A DNA stretch of 64,000 nt from Pantoea sp. Mb-10 (GTDB taxonomy: Bacteria > Pseudomonadota > Gammaproteobacteria > Enterobacterales > Enterobacteriaceae), in contig NZ_JAJSDX010000002.1 of the NCBI RefSeq assembly GCF_021272205.1, positions 372,001-436,000 on the forward strand, written 5' to 3'. Below, in pieces: positions 10,178 through 19,375 of the stretch. Both the position numbers and the translations under genes were made by a program. Every line of letters starts with the position of its first letter. Positions within the stretch are counted from its first letter, which is position 1. A model generated the notes under the pieces. It had not been told where the DNA came from, did not search any database, and saw only the letters and a list, made by a program, of their open reading frames with translations.

Positions 10178-11074
10178 CTAAACTGATGTTTTTGAAACTA
10201 AAGTAACTGAAAAATCGTCACAGCCCAGTGCGGCCAGCGTGGCGCGCGTGGCGTCGCGCTGGGTCAGGGTGCACGCCTCACATTCCGCCAGTACCGCCTG
10301 CTGCACGCTGTGAACGTCTTCGTGATGCATGTTCAGCATAATCAGCGCCGCCTGCAGCGGCGGTAAACTCGGATTGAACGCCGCATTTTCAGCGTAGCGA
10401 CCGCTATAAAGATTGCCGGCGCGGGTGCGCAGCGCCACGCCGCTGTAGCTGCGGCTGTACGGCGCATGACTCTGGTCCGCAGCCGTAATGGCGGCCTGCT
10501 GCAGCGCATCGCCGTGCGGCACGAAACCTTGCTGATTGGGCGTCATCAACCGCTCAGCAATATCCAAATCGGCCGGTCCAAACGCGTCTGGCAGGTAATC
10601 GGCCAGCGTATTCACGGCGCGACCTGGCAGGCTAATGCGGATGGCGGTGCCGCTGTTGAGTTCATTCATAAACTGCCGACAGTGACCGCAGGGCGTGTAG
10701 TTCACCGTGATGGTCGCCAGCGCAGGCTCTCCGCGTAGCCAGGCGTGCGCGATGGCACTCTGCTCCGCGTGAATGGTTTGCTGCATGGTGGCGTGCGTGA
10801 ACTCCATGTTGGCGCCGAAATACCATGCGCCGCTGGTGCCACGTGCGATAGCACCCACGTTAAAATGAGATATGGGAGCCACGGCGCAGCAGGCAGCGAT
10901 AGGCAGTAGCGCCAGCGCCAGCGCATCGTCATCCATTCCGGTTGCCTGTTGCAGCTGCGTCACCGCCTGTGGGTTTAACACGCCGTGAAAATTTTCATCG
11001 TCCAGCAGTGGCTGAAGGGCGCGTTGTAAGGTAACGGGCAGTGTAGCGAATGCCGGGTTAAATCGTGGATGCAT
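10178..11074 (-). CDS. cdd: Cytidine deaminase Cdd
   Basis: Cdd deaminates cytidine and deoxycytidine to uridine and deoxyuridine in pyrimidine salvage. The 298-residue protein has the two-domain enterobacterial layout: a zinc-binding N-terminal catalytic domain with TIHAEQSAI (His ligand and catalytic Glu) and PCGHC (two Cys ligands, about residues 127-132), and a degenerate C-terminal domain ([14 protein letters not shown]). The ribosome site is TGAGGT before ATG. A 157-bp gap separates it from maeA downstream. Upstream lie a CRP half-site and CytR-like octamers. Confidence 0.95.
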   Translation of the reverse strand: MHPRFNPAFATLPVTLQRALQPLLDDENFHGVLNPQAVTQLQQATGMDDDALALALLPIAACCAVAPISHFNVGAIARGTSGAWYFGANMEFTHATMQQTIHAEQSAIAHAWLRGEPALATITVNYTPCGHCRQFMNELNSGTAIRISLPGRAVNTLADYLPDAFGPADLDIAERLMTPNQQGFVPHGDALQQAAITAADQSHAPYSRSYSGVALRTRAGNLYSGRYAENAAFNPSLPPLQAALIMLNMHHEDVHSVQQAVLAECEACTLTQRDATRATLAALGCDDFSVTLVSKTSV

Positions 11075-11128
11075 GGTGTGATGACCTCATAAAACGCGGT
11101 GGCGGCAACGCGCCGCCTGAGGTTTATA

Positions 11129-11144
11129 TGTGATCCATGTCGCT
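11129..11144. promoter_or_regulatory. Possible CRP site in the cdd promoter region
   Basis: TGTGATCCATGTCGCT has one perfect CRP half-site and a weak second half (3 of 5). Nearby, CTTGCATT and TAAGCAAC on the minus strand (about 11148-11162) each differ by one base from CytR octamers (GTTGCATT / AATGCAAC). CRP/CytR control is known for E. coli cdd; its occurrence here is inferred. Confidence 0.4.
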
Positions 11145-11173
11145 ATGACAATGCAAGTTGCTTAGGTTGTTTC

Positions 11174-11199
11174 AACTTTGCGAGATCTCTCGCAAAGTT
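11174..11199 (-). terminator. 12-bp perfect inverted repeat directly after yohK
   Basis: Arms AACTTTGCGAGA (11174-11185) and its exact complement (11188-11199) with a two-base loop begin at the base after the yohK stop codon. The outer AACTTT/AAAGTT part is AT-rich and no long T-run follows, so it may be a weak terminator, a 3' stabiliser or a protein-binding site for the downstream cdd promoter. Confidence 0.45.
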
Positions 11200-11892
11200 T
11201 TAGCCCAACCACCGCATCAGCAGCGGGAAAATAAACGGCGCCAACAGGGACGTAATAATGCCGCAGATCACCAGCGCCAGTGAGCTGAACGCACCTTCCT
11301 GGTAATCGACCTCGGCGGCGCGCGCCGTGCCCAGGGCGTGCGAGGCGTTACCGATTGCCAGCCCGCGCGAGGCGGTTTTACGCACGCCAAACAGGTTCAG
11401 GAGCGTATGTCCCAGCACCGCGCCGAGTACGCCAGCGATAAGCACGCAGATTGCGCTGATGGCGGGGATGCCGTGCAGCGAACCCGACACCGCCATGGCA
11501 ATCGGTGTGGTGACGGACTTGGGCAGAATCGTGGCGGCAATTTGCGGCGTCGCCCCCATCCACAGCGCAATGGCCGTGCCGGACACCATGGCCGTGAGGC
11601 TGCCTATAAAACAGACGGTAATGATGGTTTTCCAGCGCGCCCGAATCTGGTGCATCTGCTCATAGAGCGGCAGCGCGAGCGCGACGACCGCAGGCTGCAA
11701 CAGCTGGTTAAGCAGCGCGCTGCCGGCAAAATAGCGGCTGTAAGGCAGATGGGTCAGCAGCAAAATAGGGATGATGATCGCCATCGCCACCAGCAAGGGA
11801 TTGACCAGTGGCAGTTTGAGTTTGCTCGCCAGCTTGCGCGCCAGCAGAAAGGCCGCCAGGGTCAGCGGCAGCGACCACCAGGCATCACTCAT
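11200..11892 (-). CDS. yohK: YohK, LrgB/CidB-family inner-membrane protein
   Basis: A 230-residue polytopic membrane protein of the LrgB family. It works with its LrgA-type partner YohJ; the pair is related to the Staphylococcus Lrg/Cid proteins linked to murein hydrolase control and, in other systems, to small-molecule export. The conserved core ([22 protein letters not shown]) is present. It overlaps yohJ by eight bases, so translation is probably coupled. Confidence 0.92.
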   Translation of the reverse strand: MSDAWWSLPLTLAAFLLARKLASKLKLPLVNPLLVAMAIIIPILLLTHLPYSRYFAGSALLNQLLQPAVVALALPLYEQMHQIRARWKTIITVCFIGSLTAMVSGTAIALWMGATPQIAATILPKSVTTPIAMAVSGSLHGIPAISAICVLIAGVLGAVLGHTLLNLFGVRKTASRGLAIGNASHALGTARAAEVDYQEGAFSSLALVICGIITSLLAPFIFPLLMRWLG

Positions 11893-12259
11893 GGGATTTT
11901 CCTCCCCGCTGCTGTAGGCGGTCTGCGCTCAACCCCACAATCAGCAGAACCAGAACCGTGCTGAGCGTGCAGGAGACCACAATCGGGCCAAACTGGGCGG
12001 TGAGCAGATCGGTGTAGCTCATTACGCCCACGCTAATCGGCACGAACAGCAGGGCCATATAGCGGATCAGCAGATGGCAGCCGGGTTTCACCCACTCTAC
12101 TGGCAAAATTTGCAGCGCCAGCAGCATAAACAGCATCAGCATGCCGAGGATACTCCCCGGCAGCGTAAACGGCAGCAAGCGCGCCAGCCCGTTACCGGCA
12201 TACAGCGCAGCGTAGATAATGATAAAGGCGCGCAGATAGCGCCAACAGGCAGTTAACAC
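11885..12259 (-). CDS. yohJ: YohJ, LrgA/CidA-family inner-membrane protein
   Basis: A small LrgA-family membrane protein with four hydrophobic segments and the family motif [12 protein letters not shown]. It partners YohK. The frame is open up to 12316, next to the metG stop, but that extension would run through the metG terminator. A GTG at 12259 with AGGAG seven bases upstream gives 124 residues and aligns with the E. coli protein start, so it is preferred. Confidence 0.88.
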   Translation of the reverse strand: MLTACWRYLRAFIIIYAALYAGNGLARLLPFTLPGSILGMLMLFMLLALQILPVEWVKPGCHLLIRYMALLFVPISVGVMSYTDLLTAQFGPIVVSCTLSTVLVLLIVGLSADRLQQRGGKSHE

Positions 12260-12285
12260 AACAGGCTCCTGACGTTTAACCCCAT

Positions 12286-12309
12286 AAAAAAGCCGCCTGA
12301 CAGGCGGCT
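12286..12309 (-). terminator. Intrinsic terminator of metG
   Basis: On the minus strand, AGCCGCC pairs with GGCGGCT around a five-base loop and is followed by six T. It starts a few bases after the metG stop and precedes yohJ. Confidence 0.9.
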
Positions 12310-12316
12310 GGTTCAC

Positions 12317-14350
12317 TTACTTCACGGGCATGCCGGGCTGTGCGCCGCTGTCCACGGACAGCACAAACAGGTCTTTGCCGCCCGGTCCCGCAGACAGCAC
12401 CATGCCTTCTGAGACACCAAAGCGCATTTTACGCGGCGCAAGGTTAGCGACGATGATGGTCATTTTACCCACCAGCACCGAGGGATCCGGGTATGCCGCG
12501 CGGATGCCGGAGAAAATCTGGCGCTTCTCACCGCCCAGATCCAGCGACAGGCGCAGCAGCTTGTCGGAGCCTTCCACGCACTCTGCCTGCTCGATCAGCG
12601 CCACGCGCATGTCCACTTTGGCAAAATCATCAATGGTAATGGTATCGCCAATCGGTGCATCCGCCAGCGGACCGGTTGGTGCAGGCGCGTTGGCCGCTGC
12701 CGCATCCTCTTTAGAGGCCGCAATCAGCCCGTCGACCTTCGCCATTTCAATACGTCCGTACAGCGCTTTAAACGGGGCAACCTGGTGATTCAACAGCGGT
12801 TGGGCAATCGCATCCCACTGCAGTTCGCTCTGCAAGAATGCTTCGGCGCGCTCGCTCAGCGCAGGCAGCACCGGTTTCAGCCAGGTCATTAATACGCGGA
12901 ACAGATTAATGCCCATTGAACAGATGGCCTGCAGATCGCCGTCGCGGCCTTCCTGTTTCGCCACCACCCACGGCGCTTGCTCATCAACGTAGCGGTTCGC
13001 GCTATCCGCCAGCGCCATGATGTCACGAATAGCGCGGCTATATTCACGATTTGCCCACGCCTCGCCGATGCGCTCGGAGGCGTCCACAAAGGTCTGATAA
13101 AGCGCAGGGTCAGCCAACTCACTGGCCAGCTGGCCGTCAAAGCGTTTGGTAATGAAGCCAGCGTTACGCGAAGCCAGATTCACCACTTTGTTGACGATGT
13201 CGGCGTTCACGCGCTGGACAAAATCTTCCAGGTTCAGATCGATGTCGTCAATGCGCGAGGAGAGCTTGGCCGCGTAATAGTAGCGCAGGCTGTCGGCGTC
13301 GAGATGCTGCAGCCAGGTGCTGGCTTTGATAAAGGTGCCGCGCGATTTTGACATCTTGGCGCCATTCACCGTCACATAGCCGTGCACAAACAGATTGGTC
13401 GGCTTGCGGAACTGGCTGCCTTCCAACATCGCTGGCCAGAACAGGCTGTGGAAATAAACGATATCTTTGCCAATGAAATGGTAGAGCTCGGTGGTCGACT
13501 CTTTTTGCCAGAATTCATCGAAATCAATGTCGCCGCGCTTGTCGCACAGGTTCTTGAACGATCCCATGTAACCAATTGGCGCGTCCAGCCAGACGTAGAA
13601 ATACTTGCCCGGCGCATCGGGAATTTCAAAGCCAAAGTAGGGCGCGTCACGGGAAATATCCCACTGCTGCAGCCCGGCGTCGAACCACTCCTGCATTTTG
13701 TTAGCGACCTGCTCTTGCAGCGCACCGGAGCGCGTCCACGCCTGCAGCATGGCGCTGAACGACGGCAAGTCAAAGAAGAAGTGCTCAGAATCGCGCATCA
13801 CCGGCGTCGCACCCGACACCACGGATTTCGGATCAATCAGCTCGGTTGGGCTGTAGGTCGCGCTGCATACTTCACAGTTATCGCCATATTGATCGGGCGC
13901 TTTGCATTTTGGGCAGGTGCCTTTCACAAAACGGTCCGGCAGGAACATGCCTTTTTCAGGATCGTAGAGCTGTGAAATGGTGCGGTTCTTAATAAAACCG
14001 TTCTCTTTCAGACGGGAATAAATGAGCGAAGCCAGTTCGCGGTTCTCTTCACCGTGCGTAGAGTGGTAGTTATCATAGCTGATATTGAAGCCGGCAAAAT
14101 CCGCTTCGTGCTCTTGCTTCATCTCCGCGATCATCTGCTCGGGCGCAATGCCGAGCTGCTGTGCTTTCAGCATGATCGGCGTACCGTGCGCATCGTCCGC
14201 GCAGATGAAGTAAACCTGGTTGCCACGCATTCGCTGGTAACGGACCCACACGTCAGCCTGAATATGCTCAAGCATGTGACCTAAGTGGATAGAGCCGTTT
14301 GCGTACGGCAGGGCGCACGTTACCAGAATTTTTTTAGTGACTTGAGTCAT
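12317..14350 (-). CDS. metG: Methionyl-tRNA synthetase MetG
   Basis: A class I aminoacyl-tRNA synthetase that charges initiator and elongator tRNA-Met. The 677-residue protein matches E. coli in length. The HIGH-type motif is HLGH (about residues 22-25) and the KMSKS motif follows VNGA (about residues 333-337). A zinc knuckle (CPKCKAP, CEVC, about residues 146-162) interrupts the catalytic fold. The C-terminal EMAP/Trbp111-like tRNA-binding and dimerisation domain occupies roughly residues 575-677. It is divergently transcribed from mrp, as in E. coli. Confidence 0.98.
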   Translation of the reverse strand: MTQVTKKILVTCALPYANGSIHLGHMLEHIQADVWVRYQRMRGNQVYFICADDAHGTPIMLKAQQLGIAPEQMIAEMKQEHEADFAGFNISYDNYHSTHGEENRELASLIYSRLKENGFIKNRTISQLYDPEKGMFLPDRFVKGTCPKCKAPDQYGDNCEVCSATYSPTELIDPKSVVSGATPVMRDSEHFFFDLPSFSAMLQAWTRSGALQEQVANKMQEWFDAGLQQWDISRDAPYFGFEIPDAPGKYFYVWLDAPIGYMGSFKNLCDKRGDIDFDEFWQKESTTELYHFIGKDIVYFHSLFWPAMLEGSQFRKPTNLFVHGYVTVNGAKMSKSRGTFIKASTWLQHLDADSLRYYYAAKLSSRIDDIDLNLEDFVQRVNADIVNKVVNLASRNAGFITKRFDGQLASELADPALYQTFVDASERIGEAWANREYSRAIRDIMALADSANRYVDEQAPWVVAKQEGRDGDLQAICSMGINLFRVLMTWLKPVLPALSERAEAFLQSELQWDAIAQPLLNHQVAPFKALYGRIEMAKVDGLIAASKEDAAAANAPAPTGPLADAPIGDTITIDDFAKVDMRVALIEQAECVEGSDKLLRLSLDLGGEKRQIFSGIRAAYPDPSVLVGKMTIIVANLAPRKMRFGVSEGMVLSAGPGGKDLFVLSVDSGAQPGMPVK

Positions 14351-14511
14351 AATTTGCGTAGCTTTCCGTGAATGAAAAATCGGGTTTAGATGTTAACTGA
14401 TGCACCCTCTGGCGTAAACACGGCTGCTCCGCTACGTCACTTTTAATGGCTATCTGATATCATTGAAAGCACATCGCCGATCGCTGGCGCCATGAAAAGA
14501 GAGGAGTAGGG

Positions 14512-15624
14512 ATGACTTCACAATCCCGGCAGCATCACACCCCTGAAGCCCTGCGCGCTGTGGTTATCAGCGTCCTGAATCGCTTTGACCATCCCACGCT
14601 GCGTCACAATCTGGTCACGCTGAAAGCGCTGCACCACGTGGCGCTGCTGGACGACACGTTACATATCGAACTGCTCATGCCGTTTGCGTGGGGCAGCGCC
14701 TTTGACGAACTGAAAGCCGAAACCAGCGCCGAGCTGCTGCGTTTGACCCAGGCGCGCGCCATCGACTGGCGTCTGCGTCACGACGTCGCCACGCTGAAGC
14801 GGGTAAAAAACCTGCCGGGCGTGAGCGGCGTAAAAAATATCATTGCCGTGAGTTCGGGCAAAGGCGGCGTGGGCAAATCCAGCACCGCCGTGAACCTGGC
14901 GCTGGCGCTGGCGGCGGAGGGGGCCAGCGTCGGTCTGCTCGATGCGGATATTTACGGCCCGTCCGTGCCCAGTATGCTGGGCACCTCGCATGAACGTCCC
15001 ACCTCGCCTGATGGCAAACACATGGCGCCTATTCTCGCCCACGGTTTAGCCACTAACTCAATTGGTTACCTGGCCTCCGAGGACAATGCGATGGTATGGC
15101 GCGGGCCGATGGCGAGCAAAGCGCTGACACAGCTGCTCAATGAAACGCTGTGGCCTGAGCTGGATTACCTGGTGCTGGACATGCCGCCGGGCACCGGCGA
15201 CATTCAACTTACGCTGGCGCAAAACGTGCCGGTGACCGGCGCGCTGGTGGTTACCACGCCGCAGGACATTGCGCTGATGGATGCGCGTAAAGGCGTGGTG
15301 ATGTTTGAAAAAGTCAGCGTACCGGTGCTGGGTGTGGTCGAGAACATGAGTATCCATATCTGCAGCGAATGCGGGCATCACGAACCCATTTTTGGCACCG
15401 GCGGCGCGCAGCGGCTGGCGGATGATTATCATATCCAGCTGCTGGCTCAGCTGCCGCTGCACATCACGCTGCGGGAAGATTTGGACGACGGCGAGCCTAC
15501 CGTAATACGCCGTCCGGACAGCGAATTTACCGCACTGTATCGCCAGCTGGCGGGGCGCGTAGCGGCCCAACTCTACTGGCAGGGCAGCGTCATTCCCGGC
15601 GATATCGCCTTCCGGGCGATCTAA
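14512..15624 (+). CDS. apbC: Mrp/ApbC iron-sulfur cluster carrier ATPase
   Basis: A P-loop scaffold and carrier protein that transfers Fe-S clusters to apo-targets. The 370 residues contain a DUF59/MIP18-like N-terminal domain (1-100), the deviant Walker A SGKGGVGKSS (115-124), the LDADIYGPSVPSML motif, and a CSEC motif (Cys-x-x-Cys, about residues 283-286) that binds the cluster in the dimer. GAGGAG gives a good ribosome site. The gene is divergent from metG and its last four bases overlap the end of the convergent acetyltransferase gene. Confidence 0.96.
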   Translation: MTSQSRQHHTPEALRAVVISVLNRFDHPTLRHNLVTLKALHHVALLDDTLHIELLMPFAWGSAFDELKAETSAELLRLTQARAIDWRLRHDVATLKRVKNLPGVSGVKNIIAVSSGKGGVGKSSTAVNLALALAAEGASVGLLDADIYGPSVPSMLGTSHERPTSPDGKHMAPILAHGLATNSIGYLASEDNAMVWRGPMASKALTQLLNETLWPELDYLVLDMPPGTGDIQLTLAQNVPVTGALVVTTPQDIALMDARKGVVMFEKVSVPVLGVVENMSIHICSECGHHEPIFGTGGAQRLADDYHIQLLAQLPLHITLREDLDDGEPTVIRRPDSEFTALYRQLAGRVAAQLYWQGSVIPGDIAFRAI

Positions 15625-16073
15625 CCCGCAGCCTTGCCGCTGGCGCGCGCCGCCAGCGGCAAGTGCATCAGCACGTATTTGCCTTGTTCGCTTTCACCCA
15701 GCGCTTCCCGATGCCAGCCCTGTTTTTCGTAAAAAGCCAGCGCCGCGCGGTTTTGCGCCAGACACTTCAGCGCGCCGGTCGAGGTGAAGCGCTGCTGCGC
15801 CGCGGTAAGCAGGGCGCTGCCGACGCCGCGCCCCTGGAAAGCAGGATCGACAAACAGGCTGTGTAAGAAGTTATCGTTGTCCAACACCCCGGCAAAACCG
15901 ACGCGATGGCCTTCTAACTCTGCCACCAGCACCGTTTCTCCCAGGATTACCGCATCAAAATCTTCCAGCTGCCAGGCATCGCCTTTTAGCCACGTCCAGC
16001 TGTGGCGTCGCGCTGCCAGATAGAGCGTGCGCAAAAAGGGCCGGTCGCTTTCCTTAAACAAACGAATCTCCAC
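15621..16073 (-). CDS. GNAT-family N-acetyltransferase
   Basis: A single-domain GNAT acetyltransferase of about 150 residues that uses acetyl-CoA. The acetyl-CoA pyrophosphate loop is visible as FQGRGVGSALL, preceded by the beta-4 strand LHSLFVDP and followed by the C-terminal motif NRAALAFYEKQGW. The substrate cannot be predicted. The frame is open to a TTG at 16088, but a GTG at 16073 has GGGAG six bases upstream and is the better start. It is convergent with mrp, overlapping it by four bases. Confidence 0.85.
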   Translation of the reverse strand: MEIRLFKESDRPFLRTLYLAARRHSWTWLKGDAWQLEDFDAVILGETVLVAELEGHRVGFAGVLDNDNFLHSLFVDPAFQGRGVGSALLTAAQQRFTSTGALKCLAQNRAALAFYEKQGWHREALGESEQGKYVLMHLPLAARASGKAAG

Positions 16074-16207
16074 ATCAGGCTCCCGCAATAGAGGTCATAC
16101 TCTAAAAGTAGCAGGCGACGCCAAAGGCGAGAAAGCCTGTTAAATGCCGGGTTAATCTGTGTAGAATGCCGCGGCAAGCCGCATGAAATCTGGCTTTGGG
16201 CCACTTG

Positions 16208-16244
16208 ATAGCTTTTGGTTATCTGAGTGATAACGCCTGCTTAT
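16208..16244 (+). promoter_or_regulatory. OxyR-binding site of ahpCF
   Basis: Four tetranucleotides are spaced exactly seven bases apart: ATAG (16208), TTAT (16219), ATAA (16230), TTAT (16241). This matches the OxyR pattern ATAG-N7-CTAT-N7-ATAG-N7-CTAT with one mismatch in each of the last three. The final element overlaps a candidate -35 (TTATTA, 16241-16246), 17 bases from a -10 TATGTA (16264-16269). Confidence 0.85.
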
Positions 16245-16301
16245 TAGAAGTTGGCCCAAAAATTATGTAACTTGCATCACATATTTTAACGGAGGTCACT
16301 C

Positions 16302-16865
16302 ATGTCCATTATTAATACCAAGATCAAACCCTTTAAAAATGCCGCCTTCAAAAACGGCGAATTCATCGACGTAACCGAAAAAGACGTTGAAGGTAAATGG
16401 AGTGTTTTCTTCTTCTATCCGGCTGACTTCACCTTCGTATGCCCGACTGAGCTGGGTGATGTTGCAGACCATTATGAAGAGTTCCAGAAGCTGGGCGTAG
16501 ATATCTACTCCGTTTCCACTGACACGCACTTTACCCACAAAGCCTGGCACGGTTCTTCTGACACCATCGCCAAGATCCAGTATGCGATGATCGGCGACCC
16601 AACTGGCGCACTGACCCGCAACTTCGAAATCATGCGTGAAGCTGAAGGTCTGGCCGATCGCGGTACGTTCATTGTTGACCCAGAAGGTATCATCCAGGCG
16701 ATCGAAATCACCGCAGAAGGCATCGGCCGCGACGCCTCTGACCTGCTGCGCAAAGTGAAAGCCGCCCAGTACGTGGCTTCTCACCCAGGTGAAGTGTGCC
16801 CGGCTAAATGGAAAGAAGGCGACGCCACGCTGGCACCATCACTGGACCTGGTTGGCAAAATCTAA
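16302..16865 (+). CDS. ahpC: Alkyl hydroperoxide reductase peroxiredoxin subunit AhpC
   Basis: A typical 2-Cys peroxiredoxin that reduces hydrogen peroxide and organic hydroperoxides, recycled by AhpF. The 187-residue length is standard. The peroxidatic Cys47 sits in FTFVCPTEL and the resolving cysteine in GEVCPAKW near residue 166. GGAGGT seven bases before the ATG is a strong ribosome site. An OxyR site lies upstream and a hairpin follows before ahpF, which usually makes AhpC more abundant than AhpF. Confidence 0.98.
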   Translation: MSIINTKIKPFKNAAFKNGEFIDVTEKDVEGKWSVFFFYPADFTFVCPTELGDVADHYEEFQKLGVDIYSVSTDTHFTHKAWHGSSDTIAKIQYAMIGDPTGALTRNFEIMREAEGLADRGTFIVDPEGIIQAIEITAEGIGRDASDLLRKVKAAQYVASHPGEVCPAKWKEGDATLAPSLDLVGKI

Positions 16866-16893
16866 CCACCGCCCAGCCCTTCGATCTTTCTCA

Positions 16894-16918
16894 ATCGGGT
16901 GCTGCGGCACCCGATTTT
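16894..16918 (+). terminator. Attenuating hairpin between ahpC and ahpF
   Basis: Stem ATCGGGTGC (16894-16902) with complement GCACCCGAT (16907-16915), loop of four, followed by TTTTCTT. The short T-run suggests partial termination. Confidence 0.7.
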
Positions 16919-16935
16919 CTTGACAGGAACTCACT

Positions 16936-18504
16936 ATGCTCGACACCAATTTAAAAACGCAGCTCAAGGCCTACCTTGAGAAATTAACAAAACCGGTTGA
17001 GTTGATTGCTACGCTGGACGACAGCGCGAAATCTGCTGAGATTCGCACGCTGCTGACCGACATCGCCAGCCTGTCAGAAAAAGTCAGCTTCCGCGAAGAG
17101 AACGATCGGCCGGTGCGTAAACCTTCGTTTTTGATTACCAATCCTGGCCGCAGCGGCGGGCCGCGTTTTGCCGGCTCCCCAATGGGCCACGAATTTACCT
17201 CCCTGGTGCTGGCACTGCTGCAGACCGGTGGGCATCCTTCTAAAGAAGCGCAAAGTCTGCTGGAGCAGGTTGCGGCGCTGGACAGCGAGCTGCACTTTGA
17301 AACTTACTATTCGCTGTCGTGCCATAACTGCCCGGATGTGGTACAGGCGCTGAACCTGATGGCGATCCTGAACCCGCGCATCAGTCACACGGCCATCGAC
17401 GGCGGTATGTTCCAGCACGAGATCACCGAACGTAACGTGATGGGCGTGCCGGCGGTTTACCTCAACGGTAAAGAGTTTGGTCAGGGCCGTATGAGCCTGG
17501 CTGAGATTGTGGGTAAAGTGGATACCAACGCCGACAAGCGCGCCGCAGAAGAGTTGAATAAACGTGCGGCCTACGACGTGCTAATTGTTGGCAGCGGCCC
17601 GGCAGGGGCGGCAGCAGCCATTTACTCGGCGCGTAAAGGCATCCGCACCGGTCTGATGGGCGAGCGCTTCGGCGGTCAGGTTTTGGACACGGTCGACATC
17701 GAAAACTACATCTCCGTGCCGAAAACCGAAGGCGCCAAGCTGGCGGGTTCCCTGCGTGCGCACGTGGAAGATTACAACGTTGACGTCATTGATACCCAGA
17801 GCGCCATCAAACTGATTCCGGCGGCAAAAGCGGGCGGTTTACACGCGCTCGAAACCGCCTCAGGCGCGGTGTTGAAATCGCGCAGCATCATCATTGCCAC
17901 CGGCGCGCGCTGGCGCAACATGGGCGTCCCGGGCGAAGAGCAGTATCGCACCAAGGGCGTGACCTATTGCCCACACTGCGACGGCCCGCTGTTTAAGGGC
18001 AAGCGTACGGCGGTCATTGGCGGCGGTAACTCCGGTGTCGAAGCGGCCATCGATCTCGCGGGCATCGTTGAGCACGTCACGCTGCTGGAGTTCGCGGGCG
18101 AAATGCGCGCCGACAAAGTGCTGCAAGATAAACTGCGCAGCCTGAAAAACGTGGATGTGATCCTCAATGCGCAAACCACCGAAGTCAAAGGCGACGGCAG
18201 TAAAGTCACCGGCCTGAGCTACATCGACCGCACTAACCAAACCAGCCATGAGATCGCACTGAGCGGCATCTTTGTGCAAATTGGATTGCTGCCGAACACC
18301 GGCTTCCTGGAAGGCGCGGTTGAGCTGAACAGAATGGGCGAAGTGCTCATCGACGCCAAATGCGAGACCAGCCTGAAAGGGGTATTCGCAGCAGGCGACT
18401 GCACCACGGTGCCGTACAAGCAGATCATCATCGCCAGCGGCGAAGGTGCGAAAGCCTCTCTAAGTGCTTTTGATTATCTGATCCGCACCAAGCCGGCTGA
18501 ATAA
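16936..18504 (+). CDS. ahpF: Alkyl hydroperoxide reductase flavoprotein subunit AhpF
   Basis: An NADH-dependent disulfide reductase that regenerates AhpC. Of 522 residues, the first 200 or so are a double thioredoxin fold with the redox centre SCHNC (Cys129/Cys132). The rest is thioredoxin-reductase-like with FAD binding ([17 protein letters not shown]), the second redox pair YCPHCDG (about Cys345/Cys348), NADH binding ([15 protein letters not shown]) and the late FAD motif GVFAAGDCT. The length equals that of the E. coli protein. It is the second gene of the ahpCF operon. Confidence 0.97.
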   Translation: MLDTNLKTQLKAYLEKLTKPVELIATLDDSAKSAEIRTLLTDIASLSEKVSFREENDRPVRKPSFLITNPGRSGGPRFAGSPMGHEFTSLVLALLQTGGHPSKEAQSLLEQVAALDSELHFETYYSLSCHNCPDVVQALNLMAILNPRISHTAIDGGMFQHEITERNVMGVPAVYLNGKEFGQGRMSLAEIVGKVDTNADKRAAEELNKRAAYDVLIVGSGPAGAAAAIYSARKGIRTGLMGERFGGQVLDTVDIENYISVPKTEGAKLAGSLRAHVEDYNVDVIDTQSAIKLIPAAKAGGLHALETASGAVLKSRSIIIATGARWRNMGVPGEEQYRTKGVTYCPHCDGPLFKGKRTAVIGGGNSGVEAAIDLAGIVEHVTLLEFAGEMRADKVLQDKLRSLKNVDVILNAQTTEVKGDGSKVTGLSYIDRTNQTSHEIALSGIFVQIGLLPNTGFLEGAVELNRMGEVLIDAKCETSLKGVFAAGDCTTVPYKQIIIASGEGAKASLSAFDYLIRTKPAE

Positions 18505-18526
18505 TGCTGCGATAGCCACGCCATCA

Positions 18527-18556
18527 CCCCGCAACCTGTGTTGCGGGGTTTTTTTT
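18527..18556 (+). terminator. Intrinsic terminator of ahpCF
   Basis: Stem CCCCGCAA, six-base loop, TTGCGGGG and eight T. The T-run overlaps the stop codon of the convergent small ORF. Confidence 0.92.
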
Positions 18557-18758
18557 ATCCCAACCACCGACGCGCCTGTGCATCACTGATATCGCGATAA
18601 AACACTTTGTGCAGTCGCACCCCGCAGCCTGTGCACCGCGCCTGAACATACGTGCACATGCCCTGTCGTCCATCAGGACGCTGCGCGCCGCACCGCGTAA
18701 TGCGCATAACGTGCCAGCGATGGGCGTGGGGAATCCAAGCCAGAAGCCGTGAGATCAT
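18555..18758 (-). CDS. Small cysteine-rich protein of unknown function
   Basis: A 67-residue basic protein with four cysteines, including a CTGC pair (CxxC) after an earlier Cys-Thr-Tyr and Cys-Gly. This would fit a small zinc-ribbon-like fold. The segment GMCTYVQARCTGCG followed by LHKVFYRDIS has a natural protein-like composition unlike the shadow ORFs around it. The ribosome site is weak. It is convergent with ahpF and not recognised by name; the coding status is an inference. Confidence 0.5.
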   Translation of the reverse strand: MISRLLAWIPHAHRWHVMRITRCGAQRPDGRQGMCTYVQARCTGCGVRLHKVFYRDISDAQARRWLG

Positions 18759-19104
18759 CTTGAGTCCGTGAGAAAAGCGTTAAACCGCAGGGATTAAGCC
18801 CGCACGGCGTCGCGATGACGTTGATATGTATCAAGCTCCGGCCTTACCGCACGCTTTTTTACTTCCTGGTGTCGAATAGCGCAACTTCAGCGCTTTACGC
18901 TGCAGCGCAATGGACGCCGGGCATTGATCTGGCAAGGTATCGCCGAGGGCGGCGCAAAAATAGTCGCTGCCCGAGGGGGATGTGCGCCGGGAAAATGACG
19001 TGGGCGCGCACGCTTCGCCACCTTCAATCTGCCTGCGCGCGTGCGGCTTGCGCTGTTCCCGCGCCTTGCCGTATGCTGAGGCGCAGTAACGCCTGTTACT
19101 GAAT
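18759..19104. other. Non-coding stretch upstream of the TPP riboswitch
   Basis: About 350 bases between the small ORF and the riboswitch. An ORF at 18815-19102 on the plus strand has no ribosome site and low-complexity Cys/Arg/Ala composition and is judged spurious. The thi promoter must lie here, but no box was clear enough to call. Confidence 0.4.
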
Positions 19105-19182
19105 GACTCGGGGTGCCCTTCTTTGTGAAGGCTGAGAAATACCCGTATTACCTGATCTGGATAATGCCAGCGTAGGGAAGTC
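19105..19182 (+). promoter_or_regulatory. TPP riboswitch (THI element)
   Basis: The core is unmistakable: CGGGGTGCCC near the 5' end, GGCTGAGAAATACCC (19130-19144), ACCTGATCTGGATAATGCCAG-type sequence (19150-19170) and CGTAGGGA (19171-19178), closed by a GACT/AGTC stem. Thiamin pyrophosphate binding represses thiamin genes in cis. The aptamer lies 47 bases before the ATG of a 48-codon ORF that overlaps thiD. Confidence 0.96.
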
Positions 19183-19228
19183 AGATGCCTGACCGCATTC
19201 GCCTTCTTGATCGCCGGTTGGGAGCCTT

Positions 19229-19375
19229 ATGACCTATCAACCTGACCTTCTTGCTCACGCGCCGTGCGCGCCTGCCTTCTTACCGCCACACGTTTGTTGC
19301 CGGATACTCACCGTTCCGCCTGCCTGCGGCGCCTTTTTCACTGGCATCAACGGCGCGACGGAGGCGGCGGCATGA
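19229..19375 (+). pseudogene. 48-codon ORF in the thiM position, possible thiM remnant
   Basis: The ATG at 19229 follows a GGGAG ribosome site, and the frame ends in a TGA that overlaps the thiD ATG (ATGA). The first residues, MTYQPDLLAHAPCAPAFL, resemble the start of ThiM (hydroxyethylthiazole kinase: Q-x-DLL-x-x-A-x-x-A-x-A). The remaining residues are not recognisable, and ThiM's usual 260 or so residues cannot fit. It could be what is left of thiM after an in-frame deletion, or a leader peptide coupling the riboswitch to thiD translation. Confidence 0.5.

Noticed and set aside
8965..10206. 413-residue plus-strand ORF opposite maeA
   Set aside because: Antisense shadow of a conserved 565-residue malic enzyme; histidine/glutamine/valine-rich composition from reversed codons, and no ribosome site.
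18815..19102. 95-residue ORF before the TPP riboswitch
   Set aside because: No ribosome site, unnatural Arg/Cys/Ala composition, and it ends at the riboswitch where a promoter region is expected.
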